Assembly (NCBI GenBank): GCA_964594365.1
Contig: CAZQMB010000005.1
Span: forward strand, 22,969-86,968
DNA length: 64,000 nucleotides
Origin: CAIUSP01 sp964594365
Lineage (GTDB): Bacteria; Actinomycetota; Thermoleophilia; Solirubrobacterales; 70-9
Direction: 5' to 3'
Part shown: piece by piece, positions 17,497 to 26,153 of the stretch
Layout of the letters: every line of letters starts with the position of its first letter
How positions within the stretch are numbered: the first letter of the stretch is position 1
Notes under the pieces: generated by a model
Told to the model about the DNA's origin: nothing
Databases searched by the model: none
The model's input: the letters and a program-made list of their open reading frames with translations, nothing else
Made by a program: the position numbers and the translations under genes

Positions 17497-17502
17497 AGGC
17501 TA
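17497..17502 (-). promoter_or_regulatory. -10 element (TAGCCT) of the crotonase-carboxylase-BKACE-racemase operon
   Basis: Minus-strand TAGCCT with 9 nt to the ATG at 17487 and no Shine-Dalgarno sequence between. It lies in the 201-base divergent space before the acyl-CoA dehydrogenase genes, where a shared TetR operator could sit; I see no clear palindrome. Confidence 0.5.
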
Positions 17503-17688
17503 ATGGATTCACAGCCGGCGGCCCACGCCCAACCGCCTCGACCTGAGTGACCGATTCCACAGACCGTCCCCGCACTCCGCGTGAGCCAGCCGGTATCTTT
17601 CCGAGTCTGGTACCGCAAATCCGGTCGGCAGCCGCTGGATCTTCCCGAGGCGCCGAACCGGCCAACTCAAGCGAAAAGGAGCCAAGAA

Positions 17689-18921
17689 GTGGCCACCAAG
17701 ACCAAGGACTCGACCACGACCAACGGCAATGGCAACGGAGCGTCAGCTGTCGTCAAGCCCGACTACGAAGGGGCCAGCCAGAAGCACTTCATCTTCAGCG
17801 ACGAGCATGAGCAACTTCGTGAATCGATCCGCGCCTTCGTGCAGAAGGAACTCGCTCCCCACGCCGAGGAGTGGGAGGAGACCACCTTCCCGAACTCGGT
17901 CTTCGAGCGGATGGGAGAGCTGGGATTCCTCGGACTCGACAAGCCCGAGGAATATGGCGGACAGGGTGGCGACTACTACACCTCCCTGGTCCTCGCCGAG
18001 GAGCTGACCCACGCCCATTCGGGCGGTCTGGCGATGGGCGTCGCGGTCCACACCGACATGGCCATGCCCCCGATCCTCGCCTTCGGTACCGAAGAGCAGA
18101 AGCAGGAGTGGGCGGTCCCGGCGATCCAGGGCAAGAAGATCCTCTGCCTCGGCATCACCGAGCCCGATGCCGGATCCGACGTCTCGGCGATCAAGACGAC
18201 CGCCAAGAAGGACGGCGACGAGTACGTGATCAACGGCTCGAAGACCTACATCACGAACGGTCATCGCTCCGACGTGATCGTGCTGGTCACCAAGACCGAC
18301 ACCGAGGCTGGTTACGACGGCTTCACCCTGTTCCTCGTCCCGATGGACACGGAGGGTGTGATCCGCGAGAAGAAGCTCGAGAAGCTCGGGATGCACGCAT
18401 CCGACACCGCACTGCTCGCCTTCCAGGACGTACGCGTCCCGGAGTCGGCGGTACTGGGCGAGATCGGCAAGGGCTTCTACCACATCATGTGGGAGCTCCA
18501 GGGAGAGCGTCTGATCGGCGCCGCCGGCTGTGTCGCCGGAGCCGAGAGGGCATTCGAGAAGACCCTCGAGTTCGCCAAGGAGCGGAAGGCGTTCGGTCGC
18601 CCGATCGGCAACTTCCAGGCGATCCGCCACAAGTTCGCCGACATGGCGACCAAGATCGAGTCTGCCCGCCAGCTGACCTACATGACCGCATGGCGGTTCA
18701 ACAACGGTGAGTATCCGGTTCGGGAGATCTCGATGGCGAAGCTCTACGCGGCCCAGGTCGCCTGCGAGGTCGCCGACGAGTGCCTGCAGATCCACGGAGG
18801 CGCCGGATACATGAAGGAGTACGGCATCGAGCGGGTCTGGCGCGACATGCGCCTCAACCGCATCGGAGCCGGTACCGACGAGGTCATGCTCGACGTGATC
18901 GGTCGCTCTTACGGCCTCTAG
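17689..18921 (+). CDS. Acyl-CoA dehydrogenase (first of a tandem pair)
   Basis: FAD enzyme that introduces the trans-2 double bond in acyl-CoA beta-oxidation. The N-terminus carries a flexible Thr/Asn/Gly-rich extension, then the helical domain (EHEQLRESIRAFVQKEL). LGITEPDAGSDVSAI and KTYITNG are the FAD/substrate segments. The likely catalytic base is the glutamate of WELQGERL, the position used by long-chain type dehydrogenases; the short-chain type YEGT site reads GAGT here. I start at GTG 17689 because AAAAGGAG lies 7 nt upstream; the frame is open further. Length 410. Confidence 0.93.
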   Translation: MATKTKDSTTTNGNGNGASAVVKPDYEGASQKHFIFSDEHEQLRESIRAFVQKELAPHAEEWEETTFPNSVFERMGELGFLGLDKPEEYGGQGGDYYTSLVLAEELTHAHSGGLAMGVAVHTDMAMPPILAFGTEEQKQEWAVPAIQGKKILCLGITEPDAGSDVSAIKTTAKKDGDEYVINGSKTYITNGHRSDVIVLVTKTDTEAGYDGFTLFLVPMDTEGVIREKKLEKLGMHASDTALLAFQDVRVPESAVLGEIGKGFYHIMWELQGERLIGAAGCVAGAERAFEKTLEFAKERKAFGRPIGNFQAIRHKFADMATKIESARQLTYMTAWRFNNGEYPVREISMAKLYAAQVACEVADECLQIHGGAGYMKEYGIERVWRDMRLNRIGAGTDEVMLDVIGRSYGL

Positions 18922-18928
18922 GCCGTCG

Positions 18929-20107
18929 GTGGAAGTCAAGGGTCTCCCCGAGGCGCCGGCCAACCGGCGCCTCGTCCCACCCTTCACCGAAGAACACTCC
19001 GAGCTCCGCGAATCGATCCGCTCGTTCGTCGAGCGGGAGCTGGCGCCCCACGCCGACCAGTGGGAGGAGGAGAGGTGGTTCCCCGACTCGGCGATCGAGA
19101 GGATGGGCGAGCTCGGATTCCTCGGACTCGACAAACCCGAGGAGTACGGCGGTCAGGGTGGTGACGCGGTGCACGAGGCCGTCCTTGCCGAGGAGCTGGC
19201 CCGGTGCGGCTCCGCCGGACTCGCTGCGGGCATCGGGGCTCATGTCGCCATCGCCACTCCACCGGTCTGGAAGTTCGGCACCGAGGACCAGCGACAGCGC
19301 TACGTGGTGCCAGCGATCAAGGGCGAGAAGATCGCGGCGCTCGGCATCACCGAGCCTGATGCCGGCACGGATGTCGCTTCCCTGAGGACCCGCGCCGAGA
19401 AGGTCGAGGGCGGCTGGCAGGTGAACGGCGAGAAGACCTACATCACCAACGGGGTGCGGGCCGGGTTCCTGGTAGCCGCGGTTCGGACTGGCGGAGAGTC
19501 GCACGACGGCATCTCCTTCCTGATCATCGATACCGACCAGCCCGGGTACCGCTCATCGAAGCTCGAGAAGATGGGCTGGCACGCCTCTGACACGGCCCTG
19601 ATCTCGCTCGAGGACGTGTTCGTCCCCGAGGAGAACCTGCTCGGGGACGAGGGCGGTGGCTTCAAGTTGATCATGGCCAACTTCCAGTGGGAGAGACTGT
19701 TCATGGCGCTCGGTTCGGTCGCGGGGATGGAAAGGTGTTTCGAGCGGACCCTGGAATTCGCATTGGAGCGCGAAGCGTTCGGTCGACCGATCGGCAATTT
19801 CCAGTCGATCCGGCACAAGTTCGCCGGGATGGCGACCACGATCGAGGCGGGGCGAGCGATCACCTACCACGCACTCCGACGATTCGTCGCCGGCGAGGAC
19901 GCAACGCGCGAGGTGACCATCGCGAAGTTGAAGACCCAGCGCGACGCATTCGAGGTCGCCGATACCTGCCTGCAGATCCACGGCGGCGCCGGATACATGG
20001 TCGAGTACGGCATCGAGCGGGCCGCCAGAGACGCGCGACTGGGGCCGATCGGCGGCGGAACCGACGAGATCATGCGTGAGATCCTCGGCAAGCTCTCGGG
20101 CCTCTAG
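18929..20107 (+). CDS. Acyl-CoA dehydrogenase (second of the tandem pair)
   Basis: A 392-residue paralogue of the preceding gene, starting 7 bases after it. The two share long near-identical blocks (GFLGLDKPEEYGGQGGD, FGRPIGNFQ-IRHKFA, CLQIHGGAGYM), showing a tandem duplication that has since diverged. The base glutamate is in NFQWERLFMA and the C-terminal loop reads IGGGTDEIM, again the long-chain type pattern. It lacks the Thr/Asn-rich N-terminal extension of its neighbour. Two such enzymes side by side may act on different chain lengths or branched acyl-CoAs, or form a heteromer; neither is shown. The GTG start is the first in frame. Confidence 0.93.
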   Translation: MEVKGLPEAPANRRLVPPFTEEHSELRESIRSFVERELAPHADQWEEERWFPDSAIERMGELGFLGLDKPEEYGGQGGDAVHEAVLAEELARCGSAGLAAGIGAHVAIATPPVWKFGTEDQRQRYVVPAIKGEKIAALGITEPDAGTDVASLRTRAEKVEGGWQVNGEKTYITNGVRAGFLVAAVRTGGESHDGISFLIIDTDQPGYRSSKLEKMGWHASDTALISLEDVFVPEENLLGDEGGGFKLIMANFQWERLFMALGSVAGMERCFERTLEFALEREAFGRPIGNFQSIRHKFAGMATTIEAGRAITYHALRRFVAGEDATREVTIAKLKTQRDAFEVADTCLQIHGGAGYMVEYGIERAARDARLGPIGGGTDEIMREILGKLSGL

Positions 20108-20238
20108 GACGAGGTCGGCTCTCGGGCTGACCCGATCCGGCGAAATCGTCAAGAATGGCCGCAGCCGAGTCCTCCATAACTTGGAAGTCGACCCGCGGTT
20201 GACGCGGGCGTTAAATCAGAGACGAAAGGAAGCCCAAA

Positions 20239-21075
20239 TTGGGACTGCTTGACGGAAAGAGCGCAATCATCACCGGATCAGCGCGAGGAATCGGTCGCGC
20301 GACCGCTGAACTCTTCGTTGCCGAGGGAGCGAAGGTCCTGATCAACGACCTCGATGCCGACGTGGCCGAAGAGGCATCGAACGAGATCGACGGGGAAACC
20401 GCTGTCTTCGCGGGGGACCTGACCGCAGACGGAGCGGCCGACGACCTGGTCAAGGCGGGTCTGGAAGCCTTCGGCGAGATCGACATCGTGGTCAACAACG
20501 CCGGCTACACCTGGGACGGCGTCGTCCACAACATGTCCGATGAGCAGTTCCAGGCCATGCTCGACATCCACACCGTGGTGCCGTTCAGGGTGATCCGTGC
20601 GATCGCCCCGTCCTGGCGCGAGGCCGCCAAGAAGGAGAAGGCGGAGGATGTGGAGCGCTTCCGCAAGATCGTGAACATCTCCTCGATCTCGGGAACGATG
20701 GGTAACGCGGGACAGGCGAACTACGCGGCAGCCAAGGCGGGCGTCACAGGCCTGACCAAGACAGTCGCCAAGGAGTGGGGCGGGTTCAAGATCAACTGCA
20801 ACGCCGTCGCCTTCGGCTTCGTCGAGACGCGCCTGACCCAGGCCAAGGAGAAGGGCGAGAAGATGACCGCCGCTGGAGACAGCGGCGAGGAGGTCGAGCT
20901 GGGCATCCCCGAGCAGATGCGCGCGATGGCCTCGATGATGATCCCGCTGGGCCGCCCGGCACAGCCCGAGGAGGCAGCCGGACCGGTCTGCTTCCTCTGC
21001 TCGGATCTGTCGAACTACGTACACGGTCAGGTGATCAACGTGACCGGTGGCCAGTTCACGGGGATGTACTCCTAG
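20239..21075 (+). CDS. Short-chain dehydrogenase/reductase (FabG/HSD-like)
   Basis: NAD(P)-dependent oxidoreductase of 278 residues. GSARGIGRA is the TGxxxGxG cofactor loop, NNAGYTWDG the NNAG motif, and NISSISG with YAAAKAG supplies the Ser-Tyr-Lys triad, all intact. An insertion before ISSISG (charged, EAAKKEKAEDVERF) and an inserted Glu/Lys-rich loop near residue 205 are longer than in FabG, resembling 3-hydroxyacyl-CoA dehydrogenase type SDRs. It starts at TTG with GAAAGGAAG upstream. Following two acyl-CoA dehydrogenases it could supply the 3-hydroxyacyl-CoA oxidation step; this is inferred from position only. Confidence 0.9.
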   Translation: MGLLDGKSAIITGSARGIGRATAELFVAEGAKVLINDLDADVAEEASNEIDGETAVFAGDLTADGAADDLVKAGLEAFGEIDIVVNNAGYTWDGVVHNMSDEQFQAMLDIHTVVPFRVIRAIAPSWREAAKKEKAEDVERFRKIVNISSISGTMGNAGQANYAAAKAGVTGLTKTVAKEWGGFKINCNAVAFGFVETRLTQAKEKGEKMTAAGDSGEEVELGIPEQMRAMASMMIPLGRPAQPEEAAGPVCFLCSDLSNYVHGQVINVTGGQFTGMYS

Positions 21076-21106
21076 TCGGAGTAGGTCCACCGGCAAGCGT
21101 TTCTCG

Positions 21107-21150
21107 CGGGGCGCCCACGCACGCAGGTGCGGGGCGCCCCGTCTCGTTTC
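21107..21150 (+). terminator. Stem-loop terminator candidate after the SDR gene
   Basis: CGGGGCGCCC at 21107-21116 pairs with GGGCGCCCCG at 21132-21141, a 10-bp perfect GC stem with a 15-nt loop, followed by TCTCGTTTC. The trailing T-run is weak, so efficiency is uncertain. Confidence 0.55.
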
Positions 21151-21264
21151 GGCCTACCTCCCCGCCTGATACCTTCCGTTCGAGGCTTTGGAGAGAGTCT
21201 CGAATTCCGGGCGCAACTTGCGGCCGGTTGGCGGGTTTTCCAGACAGGGAAGGAAGAGACAGGC

Positions 21265-22689
21265 GTGAATCCACAGTCCACACCGGTGAATCGAAGCGCA
21301 CGCGTGATCGCGGCAGCGCTGATCGGGGTCGCGATGGCGACGGGCCTCACGATGCTCTCCCAGCACACCGATCGGGCATCCGGTGCCTCCCAGCGAGACA
21401 CCGGTGGTGTCCCGCAAGCGACCTGTTTCTGGTTCGGGCCCGCGACGATGGACAACCCTGCGACCAACCTCGCGTATCCGGAGGAGTCCGCCGTCTACTG
21501 GGGAGCGCGGTTCCGGCTCCCCGCAGGAGCGACCCTGCTGCTCGACGGCAGGTACCCGCACGCACGATTCATGTCCCTGAACGCATACCTCGACAAGGGC
21601 GCGACCGACGACCTGATCGACACGGAGATCAAGCCGAGCAAGGGGAGCGTCAACCCCTTCAAGGTGGGCGCCAACCGCTACTCACCGAAGCGCGCCTACC
21701 GGGTTGCGGTTCCCGGTCCGAACACGACCCCGCGCGGCTATGCGAACGTGCTCGACTCTCCAGCCGACGGAACCAAGATCCAGGAACTGATCTACCGGGT
21801 CTACATGCCGGACAGCGCCGGCGACCGGTCGGTCGGATCACTGCCGAAGCCGAGCGTGAAGCTGAAGAGCGGCAAGGTCCTCAGGGGGACGAAGGCCTGC
21901 AGGGCGATCAACGACTCGCAGCGCTACTTCACGATGCAGACGATGCCCTCCAACGTCTACACGGCCCTCGTCAACGCAGCCGGTACCGATCCTGCCAGCA
22001 ATCCTGCCCAGGATCCGCTGCGCTGGGAGAAGTACTTCAACCTCCCGCTCGCTCTCTCGATCTTCTCGTACGGAGCGACCGACGAATCCAGCCGGGTCAA
22101 CGCCAAGGCGCTCGGTGAACAGGGCGCCTACTACGACAACCTCGCGGTCAAGTACACGGTCGCTCCGATCAATCAGGCGTTCGGTGAAGTCCTGATGCTC
22201 CAGGGCAAACTGCCGACCACTCCCTCCAGCGGCAAGTCGGTGAAGAAGATGGGCTCGGGTCAGATGCGCTTCTGGTCTGTCTGCTCGAACTCCTCGCCGG
22301 TCGAGACGAGGGGCGTCGACTGCATCAACGACGCGCAGTTGAAAGGACTGATCGATGCCCAGCGCGACTACACGATCGTGGTCAGCCGCGCAGCGGATCG
22401 ACCTTCCGAGGCAGTCGCGGGCTGCAAGGTCGCCTGGCTCGACTGGGGCGATGCACAGGACATCCTCAGTCGCGACTCAGGCACCCTGATACTGCGTAAC
22501 CTCGCCTCCGACCCGGACTTCGCGCACTCCACCCAGAAGATCACCCTCGCCGACGTGGACGTGACCAAGAACGACAACGGTGGAGTCACAACCGACAACC
22601 AGCGTGGCGTGATGGGCGACTACCTGCCCACGGGTACCTACTTTGCAGATGAAACCGCTTTCGACAACAGCTTCGACTGCGCGGGGTAA
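21265..22689 (+). CDS. Exported protein of unknown function with YPHAR motif
   Basis: About 474 residues starting at the GTG at 21265. A signal peptide or N-terminal anchor is visible (SARVIAAALIGVAMATGLTML), so the protein is outside the membrane. There is no lipobox. GRYPHARFMSLNAYL and IKPSKGSVNPFKVGANR resemble conserved blocks of actinobacterial exported proteins of unknown function that are distantly reminiscent of DUF1254/DUF1214 proteins; I cannot name the family with certainty. Several cysteines (ATCFWFG, KACRAIN, SVCSNSS, DCIND, GCKVAW, DCAG) suggest disulfides. It lies 66 bases before a secreted lipase and may share its transcript. No catalytic motif is recognised. Confidence 0.75.
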   Translation: MNPQSTPVNRSARVIAAALIGVAMATGLTMLSQHTDRASGASQRDTGGVPQATCFWFGPATMDNPATNLAYPEESAVYWGARFRLPAGATLLLDGRYPHARFMSLNAYLDKGATDDLIDTEIKPSKGSVNPFKVGANRYSPKRAYRVAVPGPNTTPRGYANVLDSPADGTKIQELIYRVYMPDSAGDRSVGSLPKPSVKLKSGKVLRGTKACRAINDSQRYFTMQTMPSNVYTALVNAAGTDPASNPAQDPLRWEKYFNLPLALSIFSYGATDESSRVNAKALGEQGAYYDNLAVKYTVAPINQAFGEVLMLQGKLPTTPSSGKSVKKMGSGQMRFWSVCSNSSPVETRGVDCINDAQLKGLIDAQRDYTIVVSRAADRPSEAVAGCKVAWLDWGDAQDILSRDSGTLILRNLASDPDFAHSTQKITLADVDVTKNDNGGVTTDNQRGVMGDYLPTGTYFADETAFDNSFDCAG

Positions 22690-22755
22690 GCTTCCGCGCA
22701 GGGAGAAAGGCGTGCCGCCGGTGCGCCGAAACCAATAGGGAGGATCACAAAAGAG

Positions 22756-24126
22756 ATGACCACCATGGGAAACGAAACTTCTAAGGGCCGGACTGCGCGG
22801 CTGGCGGGGGGACTCGCCGCTTCGGCGCTCGCGTTCGGACTGATCGCCGCAGGAGCATCTGCAGCGGTTCCGCAGGGACCGAGCGGAAACGCTTTCTACA
22901 ACGCACCGGACAAGCTGGTCAGGAAGGCCCCTCACGGGAAGGCACTGCGGGCGCAGGCCGCGCCGCAACAGTTCCAGGACACCTACGGCGGTGCCACCGT
23001 GAAGAGGATCCTCTACAAGTCGACCAACGGCAAGAACCGTCCGGTCGAGGTCTCGGGTCTACTGATGGTTCCCGAGGGCCCTGCCCCTGAGGGCGGATGG
23101 CCGCTGATCACCTGGGCCCACGGCACCACCGGTCTGGCCGATGAGTGCGCGCCATCCCGCGATACGGCAGAAGAGCTCGGTGGCGGTTACATCGCTTACG
23201 CGAACGCCACCATCAACAACTGGCTCGAGGACGGCTACGCAGTAGTCGCCACCGACTACCAGGGCCTCGGCACGCCCGGTCTACACGAGTACCTGATCGG
23301 TAACCCGCAGGGCAAGTCGGTGCTCGATGCCGTGCTCGCCGCTCGCCAGATCAACACGGCGATCGGCACCAAGTACGCGATCGCAGGGCACTCCCAGGGC
23401 GGTTTTGCAGCACTCTGGGCGACCAGGCTCGCCCGCGGCGGGTACCTGAAGGGCAGGACGCTTGTCGGCACCGTCGCCTATGCACCTGCCTCACAGGTGA
23501 GCAGACAGGCTCACCTGATCAACAACTACACCACGCCCAACGGGATCTCCGGACTCGCGATCCAGATCATCAAGGGCGCTTCGACCCAGATGAACAGGAC
23601 CAAGAACGTCACGAAGATCCTCAACTCGAGGGTGCTCTCGAAGACCGACGCCGGGCTCTCGTCTGGCGGCAAGTCGATCTGGGTGCGGGTGGACACCGAG
23701 TGCTCGGGTGCGATCGGAACTGCCGCTGGTGCAGACGCCCCGAACGGGATCGCTGCGGCCGACATCCTCGGATCGTTCGACAATGATGCAAACGGTGACG
23801 GAGTGTTCGACAACCCGATCGCGCGGGAACTGGATCGGGTGCTGAAGGCCAACGATCCGCTGTTCAGCAACGTGACGACGCCTGTCTACGTGCCGCACGG
23901 CACCGACGACACTACGGTTCAGCCGATGTTCACCAACGACCAGCCGCAGAGCGTGAACTTCTTCGCCGCTGGTCTGGTCTGGCTGCTCAACAACGGTCGC
24001 GGTAATACCGACGTCACCTACGAGAGCTTCAATAATCTCGACCACACGTCGATCATCACCGACGCGGGGCCGACGGCAGCCGTCGACGCCAAGCTCGCCG
24101 ACTGGTTCTTTCCGACTGGGCCCTAG
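22756..24126 (+). CDS. Secreted lipase, alpha/beta-hydrolase (LIP family)
   Basis: Exported esterase/lipase of 456 residues. The signal peptide is LAGGLAASALAFGLIAAGASA, cut near residue 36. The catalytic serine is residue 213 in AIAGHSQGG; HGTDDTTVQP supplies the acid and NNLDHTSI the histidine. TWAHGTTGLADECAPS is the oxyanion-hole region typical of the secretory lipase (LIP) family. A segment DNDANGDGVFD resembles a calcium-binding loop. It may liberate fatty acids for the acyl-CoA genes upstream. A strong terminator follows. A second in-frame ATG three codons later is possible as start. Confidence 0.88.
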   Translation: MTTMGNETSKGRTARLAGGLAASALAFGLIAAGASAAVPQGPSGNAFYNAPDKLVRKAPHGKALRAQAAPQQFQDTYGGATVKRILYKSTNGKNRPVEVSGLLMVPEGPAPEGGWPLITWAHGTTGLADECAPSRDTAEELGGGYIAYANATINNWLEDGYAVVATDYQGLGTPGLHEYLIGNPQGKSVLDAVLAARQINTAIGTKYAIAGHSQGGFAALWATRLARGGYLKGRTLVGTVAYAPASQVSRQAHLINNYTTPNGISGLAIQIIKGASTQMNRTKNVTKILNSRVLSKTDAGLSSGGKSIWVRVDTECSGAIGTAAGADAPNGIAAADILGSFDNDANGDGVFDNPIARELDRVLKANDPLFSNVTTPVYVPHGTDDTTVQPMFTNDQPQSVNFFAAGLVWLLNNGRGNTDVTYESFNNLDHTSIITDAGPTAAVDAKLADWFFPTGP

Positions 24127-24156
24127 CTTTCGGGCCGGGAAACGAGGAGTTATTCG

Positions 24157-24188
24157 AAACGGGCCCGCGCAAGCGGGCCCGTTTCTCT
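24157..24188 (+). terminator. Intrinsic terminator after the lipase gene
   Basis: AAACGGGCCCGC at 24157-24168 and its exact complement GCGGGCCCGTTT form a 12-bp stem with a GCAA tetraloop, followed by TTCTCTT-type pyrimidines. This is the clearest terminator of the window. Confidence 0.88.
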
Positions 24189-24239
24189 TCTCTGGCCCGC
24201 GATTCACTGCTTCCCTCTCGCCGGGGACTGCCCCTTGCT

Positions 24240-25244
24240 CTACGAGAGGGACTCGACCAACTGACGAGCGCTGGCGCTTATCTCGCCGGGATTGCCGCCC
24301 TCGCGCACTCCGACCAGCCCGAGGCCATCGGTCTCAGCCGGAGCGAGCGCCAACTCCCCCACCACGGCCAGGCACGGGATGCCTGCCTCGTGACTGCGCC
24401 CGGCCACCTCGACTACCAATTTGCCCTCGCGGGTACTGGCATCGAGACGACCCTCACCCGTGATCACACAGCGAGCATCGACGAGGGCCTGGGCGAAGCC
24501 GAGGAGGTCCAGGACCTTCGATGCTCCCGGCGCGAGCTCCGCACCGAACCACGCCCACAGACCACCGGCCAGACCGCCGGCTGCACCAGTCATCGCGACC
24601 CCACGCGGATCCCTGGGCATCACTTGCGCCAGCTCGGCGAGACGCGTCTCCAACTCGGCCACCTGCTCGTTGCTCGCACCCTTCTGCGGAGCGAAGATCC
24701 GCGGCGAGTCCTGCCAGGCGGTGGTGACATCGCACAGGACGGTGATCTTGGGCGGAGCGTCAGCCAACCCGGCATCGCGTAGCGCCTCGACCGCGCCCAT
24801 TCCACCGTCGGTGGTGGCCGAGCCTCCAGCCGCGAGGAGCACCTCGCGCGCGCCCGCATCCACTGCCGCCGAGATCAATTCACCGGTGCCGCGAGTACTG
24901 GCTTGGAGCGGATCGCGCTCCGACTGGTCCGTGAGGGTCAGGCCACTTGCAGCCGCCACCTCGACCACCGCTCGACCATCAGGCAGCAGGCAGTACTCGG
25001 CATCGATCGGCCGCCCGAGTGGATCGCCGACCTCGGCGGTGTGGAACGCGCCCCCCAACGCCTCGCCGAGAACTCGCGTGGTCCCCTCTCCCCCGTCGGC
25101 CAGCGGCATCCGTAGTGCCGGTAACCCGGCCTCGGCGACGCCTTCGGCCATGGCCTCAGCCACTTGCTCGGCAGGCATCGTCCCCTTGAACGAGTCAGGA
25201 GCGACCAGACAGGCCGCGCCGGAATCGGGCCGACCGGCGCTCAC
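24240..25244 (-). CDS. Glycerate kinase (GarK/GlxK family)
   Basis: Phosphorylates D-glycerate, feeding it into glycolysis. The 334-residue protein has the family opening LVAPDSFKGTMPAEQ, the PLADGGEGT substrate loop, GGSATTDGGMGA and GEGRLDAST, all conserved in Pfam Gly_kinase. I start at GTG 25244, which overlaps the stop of the SDR gene (GTGA); the frame is open further but the extra part is not homologous. Coupled translation with an SDR is notable, because glycerate can be formed by an oxidoreductase, but the SDR here resembles dienoyl-CoA reductases. 2- versus 3-kinase specificity cannot be read. Confidence 0.92.
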   Translation of the reverse strand: MSAGRPDSGAACLVAPDSFKGTMPAEQVAEAMAEGVAEAGLPALRMPLADGGEGTTRVLGEALGGAFHTAEVGDPLGRPIDAEYCLLPDGRAVVEVAAASGLTLTDQSERDPLQASTRGTGELISAAVDAGAREVLLAAGGSATTDGGMGAVEALRDAGLADAPPKITVLCDVTTAWQDSPRIFAPQKGASNEQVAELETRLAELAQVMPRDPRGVAMTGAAGGLAGGLWAWFGAELAPGASKVLDLLGFAQALVDARCVITGEGRLDASTREGKLVVEVAGRSHEAGIPCLAVVGELALAPAETDGLGLVGVREGGNPGEISASARQLVESLS

Positions 25245-26086
25245 CGCTCCTCTGCGAGCGGCTCTCCACCCTCGTCGGTGGCGGCACCCGGGGGCCAAGA
25301 GCCGAACCAGTTGTCGCGGGCACCATCGATCGTGATCACGCTGCCGGAGTGGAAGTCACCGGCCGGAGAGGCGAGGTAGGCCACCATCCAGGCGAACTCG
25401 CTCTCGGTGCCCATCCTCCCGAGCGGGATCGTCCCCGCCACCTGATCGACGATCTGCTGCGGGTACTTGGTGCGAAGTGTCTCGGTATCGAACTGGCCCG
25501 CGGCGATCGCGACCAGGCGGATCCCGTGGCGCGCCCACTCGACCGAGAGGGTACGCGTCAGGTTCTCGACCCCGGCCCGCGCGGCACCCGAGTGAGCCAT
25601 GCCCGGCATCCCGTGATGTGGAGAGATCGTCACGCTGACCACCTTGCCCTGCCCCTGCGGAATGAACGCCTTGGTGGCAGCCGCGTGGGTCATCAGCCAG
25701 GTGCCCTGCACGTTCAGTTCGGTCACGGTGCGAAATCCCTTCGGGGTGATCGTCTCTGCCGGGCCGAGGAACTGGCCACCGGCGTTGTTCAGCAGCAGGT
25801 CGATCCTGGGATGCCCTTCCAAGATGCGGTCGAAGAAGGCATCCACCGCCTCTTCGTCCCGGATGTCGAGGGTTTCGTACGAGAACGCTCCAGAGAGACC
25901 GGTCGCAGCCTCGGCCGTGCCCTCGAGCGGCTCCTCGCGGCGTCCACAACCGATCACGGTGGCGCCGAGGCGCATCAGTTCGAGCGATGCCTCGCGTCCC
26001 AAGCCGGTCCCCGCGCCGGAGACCACGCAGACCTGCCCTTCGAGTAGCCCGGGTCGAAAGATCGCTGACTCGGTCGAATCGGTCAC
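25241..26086 (-). CDS. SDR-family oxidoreductase lacking the YxxxK pair (2,4-dienoyl-CoA reductase-like)
   Basis: A 281-residue SDR. GAGTGLGREA is the cofactor loop and NNAGGQFLGPA the NNAG motif with the GGQF extension typical of 2,4-dienoyl-CoA reductase and related enzymes. The usual Tyr-x-x-x-Lys site reads HSGAARAG, so both tyrosine and lysine are replaced; peroxisomal dienoyl-CoA reductases also lack a standard YxxxK. RTLSVEWARHGIRLVAIAAG follows. It probably reduces an unsaturated acyl-CoA with NADPH. The GTG start has TATCCT 6 nt upstream (leaderless). It overlaps glycerate kinase by 4 bases. Confidence 0.85.
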   Translation of the reverse strand: MTDSTESAIFRPGLLEGQVCVVSGAGTGLGREASLELMRLGATVIGCGRREEPLEGTAEAATGLSGAFSYETLDIRDEEAVDAFFDRILEGHPRIDLLLNNAGGQFLGPAETITPKGFRTVTELNVQGTWLMTHAAATKAFIPQGQGKVVSVTISPHHGMPGMAHSGAARAGVENLTRTLSVEWARHGIRLVAIAAGQFDTETLRTKYPQQIVDQVAGTIPLGRMGTESEFAWMVAYLASPAGDFHSGSVITIDGARDNWFGSWPPGAATDEGGEPLAEER

Positions 26087-26092
26087 GGGGCG

Positions 26093-26098
26093 AGGATA
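26093..26098 (-). promoter_or_regulatory. -10 element (TATCCT) for the dienoyl-CoA-reductase-like SDR
   Basis: Minus-strand TATCCT is followed by 6 nt and the GTG at 26086. It forms a divergent leaderless pair with the element at 26141. Confidence 0.6.
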
Positions 26099-26140
26099 TT
26101 GACCCGGTGGGATGAGTCGAAGTGCGACAGGCGTTGCGAC

Positions 26141-26146
26141 TAGCCT
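26141..26146 (+). promoter_or_regulatory. -10 element (TAGCCT) for the MBL hydrolase
   Basis: TAGCCT is followed by 7 nt and the ATG at 26154. This decides the start over the ATG at 26112, which lies upstream of the promoter. Confidence 0.6.
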
Positions 26147-26153
26147 TCGGACG

